The notes below the pieces were generated by a model. That model ran no database searches and was not told the DNA's origin. It saw nothing but the letters and a program-made list of their open reading frames with translations. Below are positions 49,353 through 57,681 of a stretch of DNA of 64,000 bases, in pieces. The translations under genes were made by a program, and so were the position numbers. The first letter of the stretch is position 1, and each line of letters opens with the position of its first letter. The stretch spans positions 1 to 64,000 of the forward strand of contig NTHE01000029.1 of NCBI GenBank assembly GCA_002551355.1, in the 5' to 3' direction. The DNA is from Streptomyces sp. man185. GTDB lineage: Bacteria > Actinomycetota > Actinomycetes > Streptomycetales > Streptomycetaceae.

Positions 49353-50225
49353 GTGACGGAGCAGAGCGAGTGGCGGTTCTCCGACGACCGGGGTCAGCAG
49401 TCGACGGCGCCCCGGCCGCCGGGGCGGGTGCTGGCCTATGTTCAGGCCGGTGCCACCCTGTGGGATCTCGGAATCCGGCCGGTGGGGATCTTCGGCTCCG
49501 ACCACGACGGGCCCGACCCCGACACGGCGAAGACCGGGACCCTGCCGCTGGACGAGGTCGCGTACGCCGGTGCGGGCAGCGCCCTCGACGTCGAGCGGCT
49601 GCTGAGCACCGCGCCGGACCTCGTGGTGGCCGTCAGCTACGGCGGTGGCCATGTCTACGGGCTGGCACCCGAGACGGCCAAACCCCTGGAGGAGCGGGTC
49701 CCGGTGGTCGTCCTCGACGTCAGCCAGGCCCGTACGTTCGGTGAGATCGGCGACCGGTTCGCCGAACTGGCCCGCTCGCTCGGCGCCCCGGACCGGCCGG
49801 GCGCGGACCGTGACCTGGACGCCGCCCGGGAGCGGCTGCGCGCCGCCGTCGCCGCCACCTCCGGCGACGCGCCCCGGGTGCTCGCCCTCTCTCCGGCCGG
49901 CCCGGACCAGGCGCATGTCGCCCGCCCGAAGATGTGGCCCGAGCTGCGGGTGCTCACCGAACTGGGCGTCCGGCTCGTGGAGCCCGCCGAGGGCCCGGGG
50001 GCCAACTGGTCCACGCTCGACCGCACCGACGCCTTCGCGCTGCGCCCCGAGGTGATCCTGGCCGACATCCGCGCCCACGCCGCCCCCCTGGAAGAGCTGC
50101 GCGGGAGCGAGGGCGAGCCGGCGCCCGTCGTCCCGTGGAACCCCGAGCCCCTCTACGGGCCCCGCGACCACGCCCGGTTCCTGGGCCTGGTCGCGGACGC
50201 TCTGGAGGCGGCGCGGCCGAGTTGA
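49353..50225 (+). CDS. FecB-like binding protein without an export signal
   Basis: 290 residues from GTG 49353 (GAGGGG 10 nt upstream). Helical-backbone binding-protein fold: VLAYVQAGATLWDLGIRPVGIFG, LDVERLLSTAPDLVVAVSYGGG, ERVPVVVLDVSQARTFGEIGDRFAELARSLG and LRPEVILADIRAH. There is no signal peptide or lipobox in the frame, and no permease or ATPase gene adjacent. Longer in-frame starts to 49224 also give no signal. It may be a cytosolic relative that binds a metal-chelate or cofactor, or a binding protein that lost export. Divergent from the metalloprotease gene. Confidence 0.8.
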   Translation: MTEQSEWRFSDDRGQQSTAPRPPGRVLAYVQAGATLWDLGIRPVGIFGSDHDGPDPDTAKTGTLPLDEVAYAGAGSALDVERLLSTAPDLVVAVSYGGGHVYGLAPETAKPLEERVPVVVLDVSQARTFGEIGDRFAELARSLGAPDRPGADRDLDAARERLRAAVAATSGDAPRVLALSPAGPDQAHVARPKMWPELRVLTELGVRLVEPAEGPGANWSTLDRTDAFALRPEVILADIRAHAAPLEELRGSEGEPAPVVPWNPEPLYGPRDHARFLGLVADALEAARPS

Positions 50226-50267
50226 GCCGGAGCGCGGTGAAGGATCGCCGTCGCGGGGTGGGTGCTG

Positions 50268-50693
50268 CTACGGGGCGGGGGCCAGGCCGTCGGCGACCAG
50301 TCCGGCGAGCACCGCCTCGCCCAGCGCCTGGACGGCGGAGGCGGGGCGGACCATCACGGTGAACTCCTTGATGCGTCCCTCCTCGTCCAGGTGCAGGAGG
50401 TCGATGCCGTGGATCTCCTTGCCGCCGACCGTCGCCCGGAAGAGCAGGACCGCCGACGGGGCCTCGGTCCCGTCGGCGCTCGTCTGCGAGGCGCCCGCGA
50501 ACTCGCCGACGTAGCGGAAGTCCTCGAAGGTGCGCAGCAGGACGCCGAACAGCCCCAGCACCGCCGGCCTGCCCTCGAACGGGGTGAACTTCACCGGGCT
50601 GTAGAGCCGGACGTCCTCGGTGAACAGATCGTCCAGGGCGCCGAGGTCCCGGTTGTCGACGGCGGCGCGGAAGCGGTCCACTGCGTTTGCCAT
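50268..50693 (-). CDS. SnoaL-like nuclear-transport-factor-2-fold protein
   Basis: 141 residues from ATG 50693, with a strong AAGGAGG ribosome site. Cone-shaped NTF2 fold: AVDRFRAAVDNRDLGALDDLFTEDVRLYSP, FRYVGEFAG, VGGKEIHGIDLLHLDEEGRIKEFTVMVRP. Family members are polyketide cyclases, isomerases or small-molecule binders; no catalytic residue can be assigned safely. Divergent from a PadR gene with two palindromic operators between them, so it is the probable PadR target. Confidence 0.87.
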   Translation of the reverse strand: MANAVDRFRAAVDNRDLGALDDLFTEDVRLYSPVKFTPFEGRPAVLGLFGVLLRTFEDFRYVGEFAGASQTSADGTEAPSAVLLFRATVGGKEIHGIDLLHLDEEGRIKEFTVMVRPASAVQALGEAVLAGLVADGLAPAP

Positions 50694-50736
50694 GTGTCCT
50701 CCTTGGTGAGGCGCGCCCTCGCTGAGAAGCGCCGCA

Positions 50737-50770
50737 TAGTCATGAAAGTGACTAGTCATTTTCATGACTA
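50737..50770. promoter_or_regulatory. Tandem PadR operators between snoaL-like and padR genes
   Basis: TAGTCA-TGAAAG-TGACTA (50737-50754) and TAGTCA-TTTTCA-TGACTA (50753-50770) are two perfect 6-6-6 palindromes sharing 2 bp, with centres 16 bp apart. Together they make one larger perfect symmetry with ATAGTCATGAAA and TTTCATGACTAT as outer arms. They are very AT rich in this genome and lie 44 bp from the SnoaL-like start. Confidence 0.85.
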
Positions 50771-50858
50771 TCATGAGGGCCGGTGTTCCGGACAGGGGTG
50801 GACAGGGATCTGCCCGGACCCGGCCGGGCCCGGACACGGCTGAGAGGGAGGCGGTCCG

Positions 50859-51428
50859 ATGGCATTGCGCCACGCGGTGCTGGCGGCGCTGCTCGACGAG
50901 GAGCTGAGCGGCTATCAGGTGACGAAGGCGTTCGCGGCGGGCGTCGCGAACTTCTGGCACGCCCTGCCGCAGCAGGTCTACGCGGAGCTGGCCAGGCTGG
51001 AGAAGGAAGGCCTGCTCGCGGGGCGCGAGGTCGTCCAGGAGGCGCGCCCCAACAAGCGGCTGTTCCGGGTCACCGGGGAGGGGCTGGCCGAGCTGGAGAG
51101 CTTCGCGTCCGCCGCGGCCAGACCCGCCTTCCTCCGGGAGGACCTGCTGGTCCAGGTTCAGGCGGCCGACCACCTCGACGCCGGCGTACTGATCGAACGG
51201 CTCACCGAGCGGTACGCGTTCGCCGAGGCCAAGGCCGCGCTGTTCGAGGAACAGTTGCGCAGGATGCGCGGGGGGCTGGGCGAGGCGGATTTCCTGCTCC
51301 GCGGTGCGCGCGTCGGCCCGTATCTCACCTGCCGCCGCGGGCGGGACTTCGAGCGCGCCAATCGTGACTGGTGCCGAGACGTGATGGAGGTTCTGCGGGC
51401 GCGGCGGGAGGCCCGGGGGGAGTCCTGA
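50859..51428 (+). CDS. PadR-family transcriptional regulator
   Basis: 189 residues from ATG 50859 (GGGAGG 7 nt upstream). Winged helix at 1-85 (LRHAVLAALLDEELSGYQVTKAF; VYAELARLEKEGLLAGREVVQE; NKRLFRVTGEGLAELESF) and a C-terminal helical dimerisation domain (about 90-185). Probably represses the divergent SnoaL-like gene and itself through the operators at 50737-50770; the ligand is unknown. Confidence 0.92.
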   Translation: MALRHAVLAALLDEELSGYQVTKAFAAGVANFWHALPQQVYAELARLEKEGLLAGREVVQEARPNKRLFRVTGEGLAELESFASAAARPAFLREDLLVQVQAADHLDAGVLIERLTERYAFAEAKAALFEEQLRRMRGGLGEADFLLRGARVGPYLTCRRGRDFERANRDWCRDVMEVLRARREARGES

Positions 51429-51461
51429 CGGGCGTCGGTCCGGGTTCCCGCCAGGACTCCA

Positions 51462-51518
51462 AAAAATATTCTGCAAAAATACTTTGGGAAAGTGCTCCCG
51501 TCGCTCTACGCTGCGGTC
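51462..51518 (+). promoter_or_regulatory. AT-rich direct repeat and leaderless promoter of the ArsR-type gene
   Basis: AAAAATATTCT (51462-51472) and AAAAATACTTT (51475-51485) are direct repeats 13 bp apart. TTGGGA (51484-51489), a 17-bp spacer and TACGCT (51507-51512) form a promoter whose -10 ends 6 nt before the ATG at 51519, the leaderless arrangement. The repeat abuts the -35, so it may be the operator. Confidence 0.6.
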
Positions 51519-52163
51519 ATGGACAGCGAAGACGGTCGGCGCGTACTCGATCCGGCGCAGGACGGGGCCGCCCTCAAGGCGCTCACCCACCCCCTGCGCC
51601 TCACCCTGCTCGGGCTGCTGCGACAGCACGGACCGGCCACCGCCAGTGAACTCGCGGTGAGGACGGAGGAGTCCTCCGCCTCCACCAGCTACCACCTGCG
51701 GGTGCTCGCCAAGTACGGGTTCGTCGCCGAGGCCGACCACCGTGACGGCCGGGAACGGCGCTGGAAGTCCGTGCACGACGTCACCTCGTGGAGCAATGAG
51801 GCGATGCACCGCAGCCCCGGCGGCAGCGTGATCCTCAGCGTCCTGCACCGTCGGCAGATCGAGCACCTCCAGCAGTCCCTGGACCGCCACGAGGCGGACC
51901 TGGAAAGCGGCCGACTGGGCCAGGAGTGGCAGGAGCCGTCCGGCGTCAGCGACCTGATGCCCCGGCTCACGCCGGAGTCCCTCGCCGAACTGTGGGAGGT
52001 GTTCCGTGCGAAGACGGACGAGCTGACCGCCCGTGACGCCGGAGACCCCCGCGCCGAGCAGGTCGTACTGTTCACCGCCGGACTCCCGCTGGCCCCGGAG
52101 CAGGAGACCGGTAGGGAAACGGCGGCCGACCAGGACGCCCCCACCGCCGGAGACGCCCCATGA
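51519..52163 (+). CDS. ArsR-type winged-helix regulator
   Basis: 214 residues from ATG 51519 (leaderless). Winged helix at about 15-100: ALTHPLRLTLLGLLRQHGPATASELAVRTEESSASTSYHLRVLAKYGFVAEA, then HRDGRERRWK as the wing. The C-terminal helical half (about 110-200) has HRRQIEHLQQSL. No metal-binding Cys pair is visible, so it probably senses an organic ligand. It overlaps the downstream efflux gene by 4 nt (ATGA). Confidence 0.88.
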   Translation: MDSEDGRRVLDPAQDGAALKALTHPLRLTLLGLLRQHGPATASELAVRTEESSASTSYHLRVLAKYGFVAEADHRDGRERRWKSVHDVTSWSNEAMHRSPGGSVILSVLHRRQIEHLQQSLDRHEADLESGRLGQEWQEPSGVSDLMPRLTPESLAELWEVFRAKTDELTARDAGDPRAEQVVLFTAGLPLAPEQETGRETAADQDAPTAGDAP

Positions 52164-53542
52164 CCGGCGGGTCGGTCCGCGCCACCGCCGCCCCGGGGCA
52201 CAGAGGCCCCGACGAGGCGACCGCGCGCCGCCGGTACGTCGCGGTCTCGTTCCTCTTCTGGCTCCCCATCGGCATGTCCATCGCGACGGGAGTGCTCCTC
52301 TTCACCGAACGGGGCATGGGCCTCGCCGCCGTAGCCGGCTTCTACGCCGTGCACTCCCTCACGGCCGCCGCGATGGAACTGCCCACCGGCGGACTCTCCG
52401 ACGTCATCGGGCGACGCCCCGTCCTGGCCGTCGCCGGGCTGCTCAACCTCACCGCCTTCACCCTCATCGGCCTCGGCGCGGCGGGCTGGGCCATCGCGCT
52501 CGGCATGGGCCTGATGGGGCTCGCCCGCGCCCTGTCCAGCGGGCCCGCCGAGGCCTGGTACGTCGACACCGTCCACGCCCACGCGGGACGCGGCGCCGAT
52601 CTGCGTACGGGGCTGGCGCGCGGCAGCGCCGCCACCTCGGCCGCCCTCGCGCTCGGCACCCTGCTCGGCGGCGGGCTGCCCTGGCTGCTCGGCCTCGCCC
52701 CCGGCGTGGGGGAGTGGCTGGCCGGCGCGACCGGCGGGCTCGTGATCCCGCTCTCCGTGCCCGCCCTGCTCGGCGCGCTGGTCGAGGTCGTCTTCGTCCT
52801 CTACGTGCTGAGCGCCCTGCCCGAACCGCCCCGGCCCCGCTCGACCCTGCGCCGGGTCCTGGGCGGCGTGCCCGCCGCGATCGCCGCCGGGCTCCGGCTC
52901 GGCGCCCGGGACGCCCTGATCCGGCGCATCCTGCTGACCGCGAGCGCCGCCGGGGCCGCCCTCGCGGCCGTCGAGCTCCTCACCCCGGGCCGGGCCGCCG
53001 CCCTCATGGGGACGGCCGAATCCGGGGCCCTGGTCTTCGCCGGGCTGGCCTGCGCCGGGTTCCTCTGCTCTGCCCTCGGCAGCCAACTCGCGCCGCTCGT
53101 AGCCCGGTTCGCCGGAAGCAGCGAGCGGGCGGTCCTCGCGAGCCTCGGGCTGGTGACGCTGGGGCTGACCCTGCTCGGCCTCACCGCGCACTCGATGAGC
53201 CCGCTCGCCACGGCGGTCGCCGTCACCGGCTACGGGCTGGTGTACCTCGGCCTCGGGGCGGCGGGCCCCAACGAGAACGACCTGCTGCACCGCCGGGTCG
53301 ACGCCTCGGGCCGGGCCACCGCCCTCTCCGTCCAGTCGCTCTCGCTGCAACTGGTCGCCGCCGGCGCCGGACTGGCCGCGGGCACCCTGCCCGCGGGCCC
53401 GCTGCCCTGGCTGCTGGCCGCCGCCGCCGTGCTGGCCGGAGCCCTGCTCTGGGCCCGCCGCGCCGCCCCCGTGAAGTCGCTCCCGGACTCCGCGCCGCGT
53501 ACGGAGACCGAAGCTGCCGAACCGGAGGGGGCGCACCCGTAG
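52160..53542 (+). CDS. MFS transporter
   Basis: 460 residues with about twelve membrane segments. The loop 2-3 motif reads GGLSDVIGRRPVLAVAG, the major-facilitator A motif. The long periplasmic and central loops and C-terminal Glu-rich tail are ordinary. Co-transcribed with the ArsR-type regulator through a 4-nt overlap, so it is probably a drug or metabolite exporter induced by its substrate. Confidence 0.9.
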   Translation: MTGGSVRATAAPGHRGPDEATARRRYVAVSFLFWLPIGMSIATGVLLFTERGMGLAAVAGFYAVHSLTAAAMELPTGGLSDVIGRRPVLAVAGLLNLTAFTLIGLGAAGWAIALGMGLMGLARALSSGPAEAWYVDTVHAHAGRGADLRTGLARGSAATSAALALGTLLGGGLPWLLGLAPGVGEWLAGATGGLVIPLSVPALLGALVEVVFVLYVLSALPEPPRPRSTLRRVLGGVPAAIAAGLRLGARDALIRRILLTASAAGAALAAVELLTPGRAAALMGTAESGALVFAGLACAGFLCSALGSQLAPLVARFAGSSERAVLASLGLVTLGLTLLGLTAHSMSPLATAVAVTGYGLVYLGLGAAGPNENDLLHRRVDASGRATALSVQSLSLQLVAAGAGLAAGTLPAGPLPWLLAAAAVLAGALLWARRAAPVKSLPDSAPRTETEAAEPEGAHP

Positions 53543-53588
53543 AAACCTCGTCCGGCAGACCTCTTGATGCCGCCGGCCAATGGACGGA

Positions 53589-53644
53589 CCCGGATCGAGG
53601 ACGTCACGGTGAGTCCGGGCTCACCGTGACGTCCTCGATCCGGG
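53589..53644. terminator. 25-bp perfect inverted repeat (terminator, or scar of the truncated gene)
   Basis: 53589-53613 pairs without mismatch with 53620-53644, loop 6 nt. It could terminate the MFS operon. The left arm also reads as coding (RIEDVTVSPGS) in a style that fits the GH32 C-terminal domain that follows, so the right arm may be an inverted copy formed when the gene was truncated. Confidence 0.7.
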
Positions 53645-54205
53645 GCGCGCGGCCGCTCCTACGAGATCGAGGCGGAGATCGCTCTGCCCGCCGACGGCGC
53701 GGCCGGCGAGTTCGGCCTCCGCCTGCGCACCGACGGGGCCCGGCACGCCACATCGGCTACGACACCGGGGCGGGCAGGACCGGGCAGTTCGACCGTCACT
53801 CGACCGCGCTGTCCAGCACCGAGTACGCGGACTTCGAGCTGACCACCCTGGTCCGCTTCGGCGGCCCCCGGTCCGGCGCAGGGCGGCGCGGGTTCGGTCC
53901 TGCTGCGGGCCTCCGCCGACGCTGCTGACGGCTACGCGGTCAACCTGGACCCGAACCTGCGCACCGTCCGCCTCTTCCGCAGGGACGGCGGGCAGAGCAC
54001 GGTCCTCGCCGAGGCACCCCTGCTCGTCCGCACCGGGAGCACGCTGCCGCTGCGGATCCGTGCCCGCTCCACCCGTATCAAGGTGCTGGTCGCCGGTCGC
54101 ACGGTCATCGACGCCGCCGACGGGGCCCATGGACGGGGCAGGATCGGGCTGCATGTGTTCGGAGGCCGCGCCGCCTACCAGCACACCCACGTCACGGCAG
54201 TTTAG
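53645..54205 (+). pseudogene. Remnant of a GH32-type fructan hydrolase (levanase-like C-terminal part)
   Basis: The translation in one frame (53657 on) reads SYEIEAEIALPADGAAGEFGLRLRTDGARHA. It continues from 53749 in a second frame as HIGYDTGAG... and ALSSTEYADFELTTLVRFGG, then returns to the first frame near 53891 as GSVLLRASADAADGYAVNL, running to TAG 54203-54205. The first block matches the beta-sandwich of GH32 enzymes and the last the LamG/keto-disaccharide-hydrolase domain at the end of Streptomyces levanases. The five-blade propeller is missing, two frameshifts are present and no start or ribosome site exists, so it is inactive. The intact parent probably used fructan, consistent with the sugar kinase that follows. 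Confidence 0.75.
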
Positions 54206-54219
54206 GAGACTTGACCCCC

Positions 54220-55176
54220 ATGCTCGACCACAGCGAACTGCTGGTCATCGGTGAATGCGTCGCCGACATCGTCCGGCTGCCGGACGAGGCCGACCGGGTC
54301 CACCCGGGCGGCAGCCCCGCCAACGTCGCGTACGGCCTGGCCCGCCTCGGTCACCGCGCCGTCCTGCTCACCCAGCTCGGCCCGGACGAGAACGGGCGGC
54401 TGATCCGGGAGCATCTGGCCTCCGGCGGCGTCGACGTCCGCACCGACGGCTCCACCGCGCCCACCCCGTCGGCCGCCGTCACCCTGGACGGGGCCGGGCA
54501 GGCCAGTTACGCCTTCGACGTCTCCTGGACCCTCGCCCCGGTCGCCGTCGAACCTGCCCCGGCCCATGTGCACACCGGGTCGATCGGCGCGGTGGTGGAG
54601 CCCGGGTCCGCCACGGTCCTGGACCTCGTGCGCGCCGCCCGGGCCACGGCGACCGTCAGCTACGACCCCAATGTCCGGCCCGGCCTCATGGGCGACCACG
54701 CGGCGGCCGTGCGCCGGGTCGAGGAGTGCGTCGGGCTGAGCGACCTGGTCAAGGCGAGCGACGAGGACCTGGAGTGGCTGTACCCGGGGGAGGAGCCGGA
54801 GCGGGTGGCACGACGCTGGCTGGAGCTCGGGCCCGCCGTGGTGCTCGTGACCCGGGGCGGCGACGGGGCGCTGGGCGTACTGCCGGATGGCCGGATCACG
54901 GCACAGGCCCCGCCCGTCACCGTCGCCGACACCGTGGGCGCGGGCGACGCGTTCATGTCGGGGACTCTCCACGCCCTCGCCGTGCACGGGCTCTTGGGCC
55001 CGGACGCCCGGGACCGGCTGCGCGCCGTGGACCGGGACACCGTCGCCGACGTCCTGCGCCACGCGGTGGCCTCCGCCGCCGTGACCGTCTCCCGGTCCGG
55101 GGCCAACCCGCCCGGCACGGAGGAGCTCCGGGCGGCCCTCGGGGGCGTCCCGCACTCAACTGACGCCTCGTCATGA
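54220..55176 (+). CDS. PfkB-family sugar kinase (fructokinase type)
   Basis: 318 residues from ATG 54220; TTG 54211 in frame sits too close to the GGAG site. PfkB motif 1 is GGSPANVAYGLARLGH and motif 2 DTVGAGDAFMSG, with the catalytic Asp and anion hole. It phosphorylates a free sugar, most likely fructose given the GH32 remnant 14 bp upstream. ATP site and substrate loops are complete, so the kinase is still functional even though the hydrolase is not. Confidence 0.9.
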   Translation: MLDHSELLVIGECVADIVRLPDEADRVHPGGSPANVAYGLARLGHRAVLLTQLGPDENGRLIREHLASGGVDVRTDGSTAPTPSAAVTLDGAGQASYAFDVSWTLAPVAVEPAPAHVHTGSIGAVVEPGSATVLDLVRAARATATVSYDPNVRPGLMGDHAAAVRRVEECVGLSDLVKASDEDLEWLYPGEEPERVARRWLELGPAVVLVTRGGDGALGVLPDGRITAQAPPVTVADTVGAGDAFMSGTLHALAVHGLLGPDARDRLRAVDRDTVADVLRHAVASAAVTVSRSGANPPGTEELRAALGGVPHSTDASS

Positions 55177-55263
55177 CCCGTTCGGCTCAGTCGAACGCAC
55201 CCTCGTGAGACGTTCCACCGTTCGTCAACCCGATGCAGTACGACAACGGGATCGGGGCAACGG

Positions 55264-56379
55264 GTGGCGAGGAGACGGACGGCCGAGGGCGGTACGGAGC
55301 CGGGGACGCGGGCGGGCGTCTTAGCGGCCGGGGTGCGCACGGCGGTGCTGCAGAGCGTGGCGGGCTGGGTGCCGGGGGGACCGGTCGGCAACGACCGGCT
55401 GCCCGCCGACTGGGAGGTTGACGACGCCTGGGTGCGCCGCCGCACCGGCATCGGCAGCCGGCACCGGGCCGGTCCGGGGGTCGCCACCGGCGACCTGGCC
55501 TTCGAGGCGGCCTCGCGGCTGCTGGCCCGCGCCCCGGCGGTGGGCGAGGTGGACGCGGTGGTCCTCGCCACCGCCACCCCCGACCACCTCTGCCCCGGCA
55601 CCGCCCCCGCGCTCGCGGCCCGGCTCGGGCTCGGCACCGTACCGGCGCTGGACATCGCCGCCGTGTGCAGCGGCTTCGTCTACGGACTCGCCGTCTGCCA
55701 CGGGCTGGTCGCCTCGGGCCTCTACGGGCGGATCCTGCTCGTCGGCGCCGACGTGTACTCGACCTGGCTCGACCCGGCCGACCGCTCGGCAGGCGTCGTC
55801 TTCGGCGACGGGGCGGGCGCCGCCCTGGTGGCGGCCGGGCGCTCCGGCGACCCCGGGGAACTGCTCGCGTTCGACCTGGGCAGCGACGGCACGGGCTACG
55901 ACCTGATCACCGTTCCCGGCGGCGGGGCCCGCGCCCGGGCGAGCGGCAAGCCGCCCGGCCTGGGCGACGGGTTCTTCCGGATGCAGGGCGGCACCGTCTA
56001 CCAGCACGCCGTCGAGCGGATGACCGGCTCCTGCCGGACGCTCCTGGACCGGGTCGGCTGGGACCCGGCGGAGGTCGACCGCTTCGTGCCGCACCAGGCC
56101 AACGCCCGGATCCTGCGGGCCGTCGCCGAGCGGGTCGGCATCGCACCGCAGCGCTGTGTCACCCATCTGGAGCGGGTCGGCAACACCGGCGCCGCCTCCA
56201 TCCCGCTGGCCCTGGCCGACGCGGCGGACGAGGGCCGCCTCCGTGCCGGCGACCGGGTGCTGCTCACCGCGTTCGGGGGCGGACTGACCTGGGGTTCGGC
56301 GGCACTTCGCTGGCCGGGGACCCCGCAGACCATGTGCACGGATTCTATGGAAGGAACACAGCATGACGCTCCCCGCTGA
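55264..56379 (+). CDS. Ketoacyl-ACP synthase III (FabH-like)
   Basis: 371 residues from GTG 55264; GTG 55333 is an alternative that starts nearer the conserved TAVLQSVAGWVP. Catalytic triad is complete: Cys in DIAAVCSGFVYGL, His in VPHQANARIL, Asn in GNTGAASIPLAL. KAS III enzymes start chains by joining an acyl-CoA to malonyl-ACP. A Val just before the Cys replaces the usual Ala. It opens a five-gene cluster with two KAS II, an ACP and an acyl-CoA oxidase. Its 3' end overlaps the next gene by 17 bp. Confidence 0.93.
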   Translation: MARRRTAEGGTEPGTRAGVLAAGVRTAVLQSVAGWVPGGPVGNDRLPADWEVDDAWVRRRTGIGSRHRAGPGVATGDLAFEAASRLLARAPAVGEVDAVVLATATPDHLCPGTAPALAARLGLGTVPALDIAAVCSGFVYGLAVCHGLVASGLYGRILLVGADVYSTWLDPADRSAGVVFGDGAGAALVAAGRSGDPGELLAFDLGSDGTGYDLITVPGGGARARASGKPPGLGDGFFRMQGGTVYQHAVERMTGSCRTLLDRVGWDPAEVDRFVPHQANARILRAVAERVGIAPQRCVTHLERVGNTGAASIPLALADAADEGRLRAGDRVLLTAFGGGLTWGSAALRWPGTPQTMCTDSMEGTQHDAPR

Positions 56380-57619
56380 TCAGGGCACCGAGGCCCGAGC
56401 CGGCACCGCCGTCGCGGTGACGGGGATCGGCCTGGTGACACCCGCAGGGGCGGACGAGCACAGCTTCTGGGAGGGGTTGTGCTCCGGGCGGTCCACCGCC
56501 CGGCGGTGCGAGGAACTGGCCGGTCTGCCGGTCGACTTCGCCTGTCCGGTCGACGGCATCGACCTGGACGCGGCGGTGGGCGGCCGGTCGGTGTGGCGGA
56601 TGGCCCGGTTCGTGAAGCTGGCCCTGGTGGCCGCCCGGCAGGCCGTCGCCGACGCCGGCCTCGACCCGGCCCGGTGGGACGGCACCCGGGTCGGCGTGGT
56701 GCTCGGCGTGGGCGTCGGCGGCGTCTCCGTACTCGTCGACAACGCGGCCAAGCTGGCGGCCTCGGGTCCCGAGGCGGTCTCCCCGCTGCTCGTCCCGATG
56801 ATGATCCCCAACGCGGCGGCGGGCGAGGTCGCCATCGCGCTGAAGGCGGGCGGCCCGAGCCTCGCCCCCGCCACTGCCTGCGCCTCCGGGGCCACCGCCG
56901 TCGCCGTCGCCCGTGATCTGCTGCTCGGCGGCAGCTGCGACGTGGTGGTGGCCGGCGGCGCGGAGTCGGTGCTGACCCCGCTCGTGGTCACCGCCTTCGC
57001 CCGGATGGGCGCGCTGTCCACCCGCGCCGGCGACCCGGCGGCCGCCTCCCGCCCGTTCGCCGCCGACCGGGACGGCTTCGTCATCGGCGAGGGCGCCGCC
57101 ATGCTCGTCCTGGAGCGCGAGGAGAAAGCCCGCGCCCGGGGCCGCCGCCCGCGCGCCCTGCTCACCGGGGCCGGCTCCAGCACGGACGCCCACCACCCCA
57201 CCGCCCCGGCCCCCGACGGATACGGCGCCCAGCGGGCGGTCCAGGCGGCGCTGGACCAGTCGGGCTGGAGGCCGGGCGATGTCGACCACATCAACGCCCA
57301 TGGCACCTCCACGCCCCTCAACGACGCCATGGAGACCACCCTCATCTCCCGGCTCTTCCCGCACCGGCCGCCGGTGACCGCGCCCAAGGGCGTCATCGGG
57401 CACACCCTGGCGGCGGCGGGCGCGATCGAGGCGGTGGCCACCGTCCTGACGCTGGAACGTTCCGCCGTTCCGCCGATCGCCAACCTGGACGCGCTCCCCG
57501 ACGCCTTCCCACTCGACTGTGTGACGAAGGAGCCCCGTCACCAGCGGGTCGAGACGGCCCTGAGCCACTCCTTCGGCTTCGGCGGCCACAACGTCGCGCT
57601 CGCCTTCCAACGCGCCTGA
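56363..57619 (+). CDS. Ketoacyl-ACP synthase II (FabF-like), first copy
   Basis: 418 residues from ATG 56363 (AAGGAA 6-9 nt upstream). Catalytic Cys in TACASGATAVAVARD, His in INAHGTSTPLND and His in IGHTLAAAGA, so it is a true condensing enzyme and not a chain-length factor. Lys and Glu of the active-site network are visible. C-terminus HSFGFGGHNVALAF is standard. It elongates the starter unit made by the upstream KAS III. A terminator follows 16 bp after the stop. Confidence 0.93.
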   Translation: MTLPADQGTEARAGTAVAVTGIGLVTPAGADEHSFWEGLCSGRSTARRCEELAGLPVDFACPVDGIDLDAAVGGRSVWRMARFVKLALVAARQAVADAGLDPARWDGTRVGVVLGVGVGGVSVLVDNAAKLAASGPEAVSPLLVPMMIPNAAAGEVAIALKAGGPSLAPATACASGATAVAVARDLLLGGSCDVVVAGGAESVLTPLVVTAFARMGALSTRAGDPAAASRPFAADRDGFVIGEGAAMLVLEREEKARARGRRPRALLTGAGSSTDAHHPTAPAPDGYGAQRAVQAALDQSGWRPGDVDHINAHGTSTPLNDAMETTLISRLFPHRPPVTAPKGVIGHTLAAAGAIEAVATVLTLERSAVPPIANLDALPDAFPLDCVTKEPRHQRVETALSHSFGFGGHNVALAFQRA

Positions 57620-57635
57620 TAAACGGGGGTATTTC

Positions 57636-57664
57636 GGGACGGCGAGGGGTGTCCTCGCCGTTCC
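57636..57664 (+). terminator. Terminator hairpin after the first KAS II gene
   Basis: GGGACGGCGAGG (57636-57647) pairs with CCTCGCCGTTCC (57653-57664), one G-U pair, loop of 5. A GTG that could open the oxidase frame at 57649 lies in this loop, so the real oxidase start must be further down. Confidence 0.7.
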
Positions 57665-57681
57665 TTGATCGTTACTGTGTT

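Noticed and set aside
50268..51890. 540-codon minus-strand frame
   Set aside because: Only its last 141 codons are real (SnoaL-like gene, with a strong ribosome site at 50693). The rest runs antisense through PadR and ArsR genes.
57649..57681. Upstream GTG start of the acyl-CoA oxidase
   Set aside because: It lies in the loop of a terminator hairpin.
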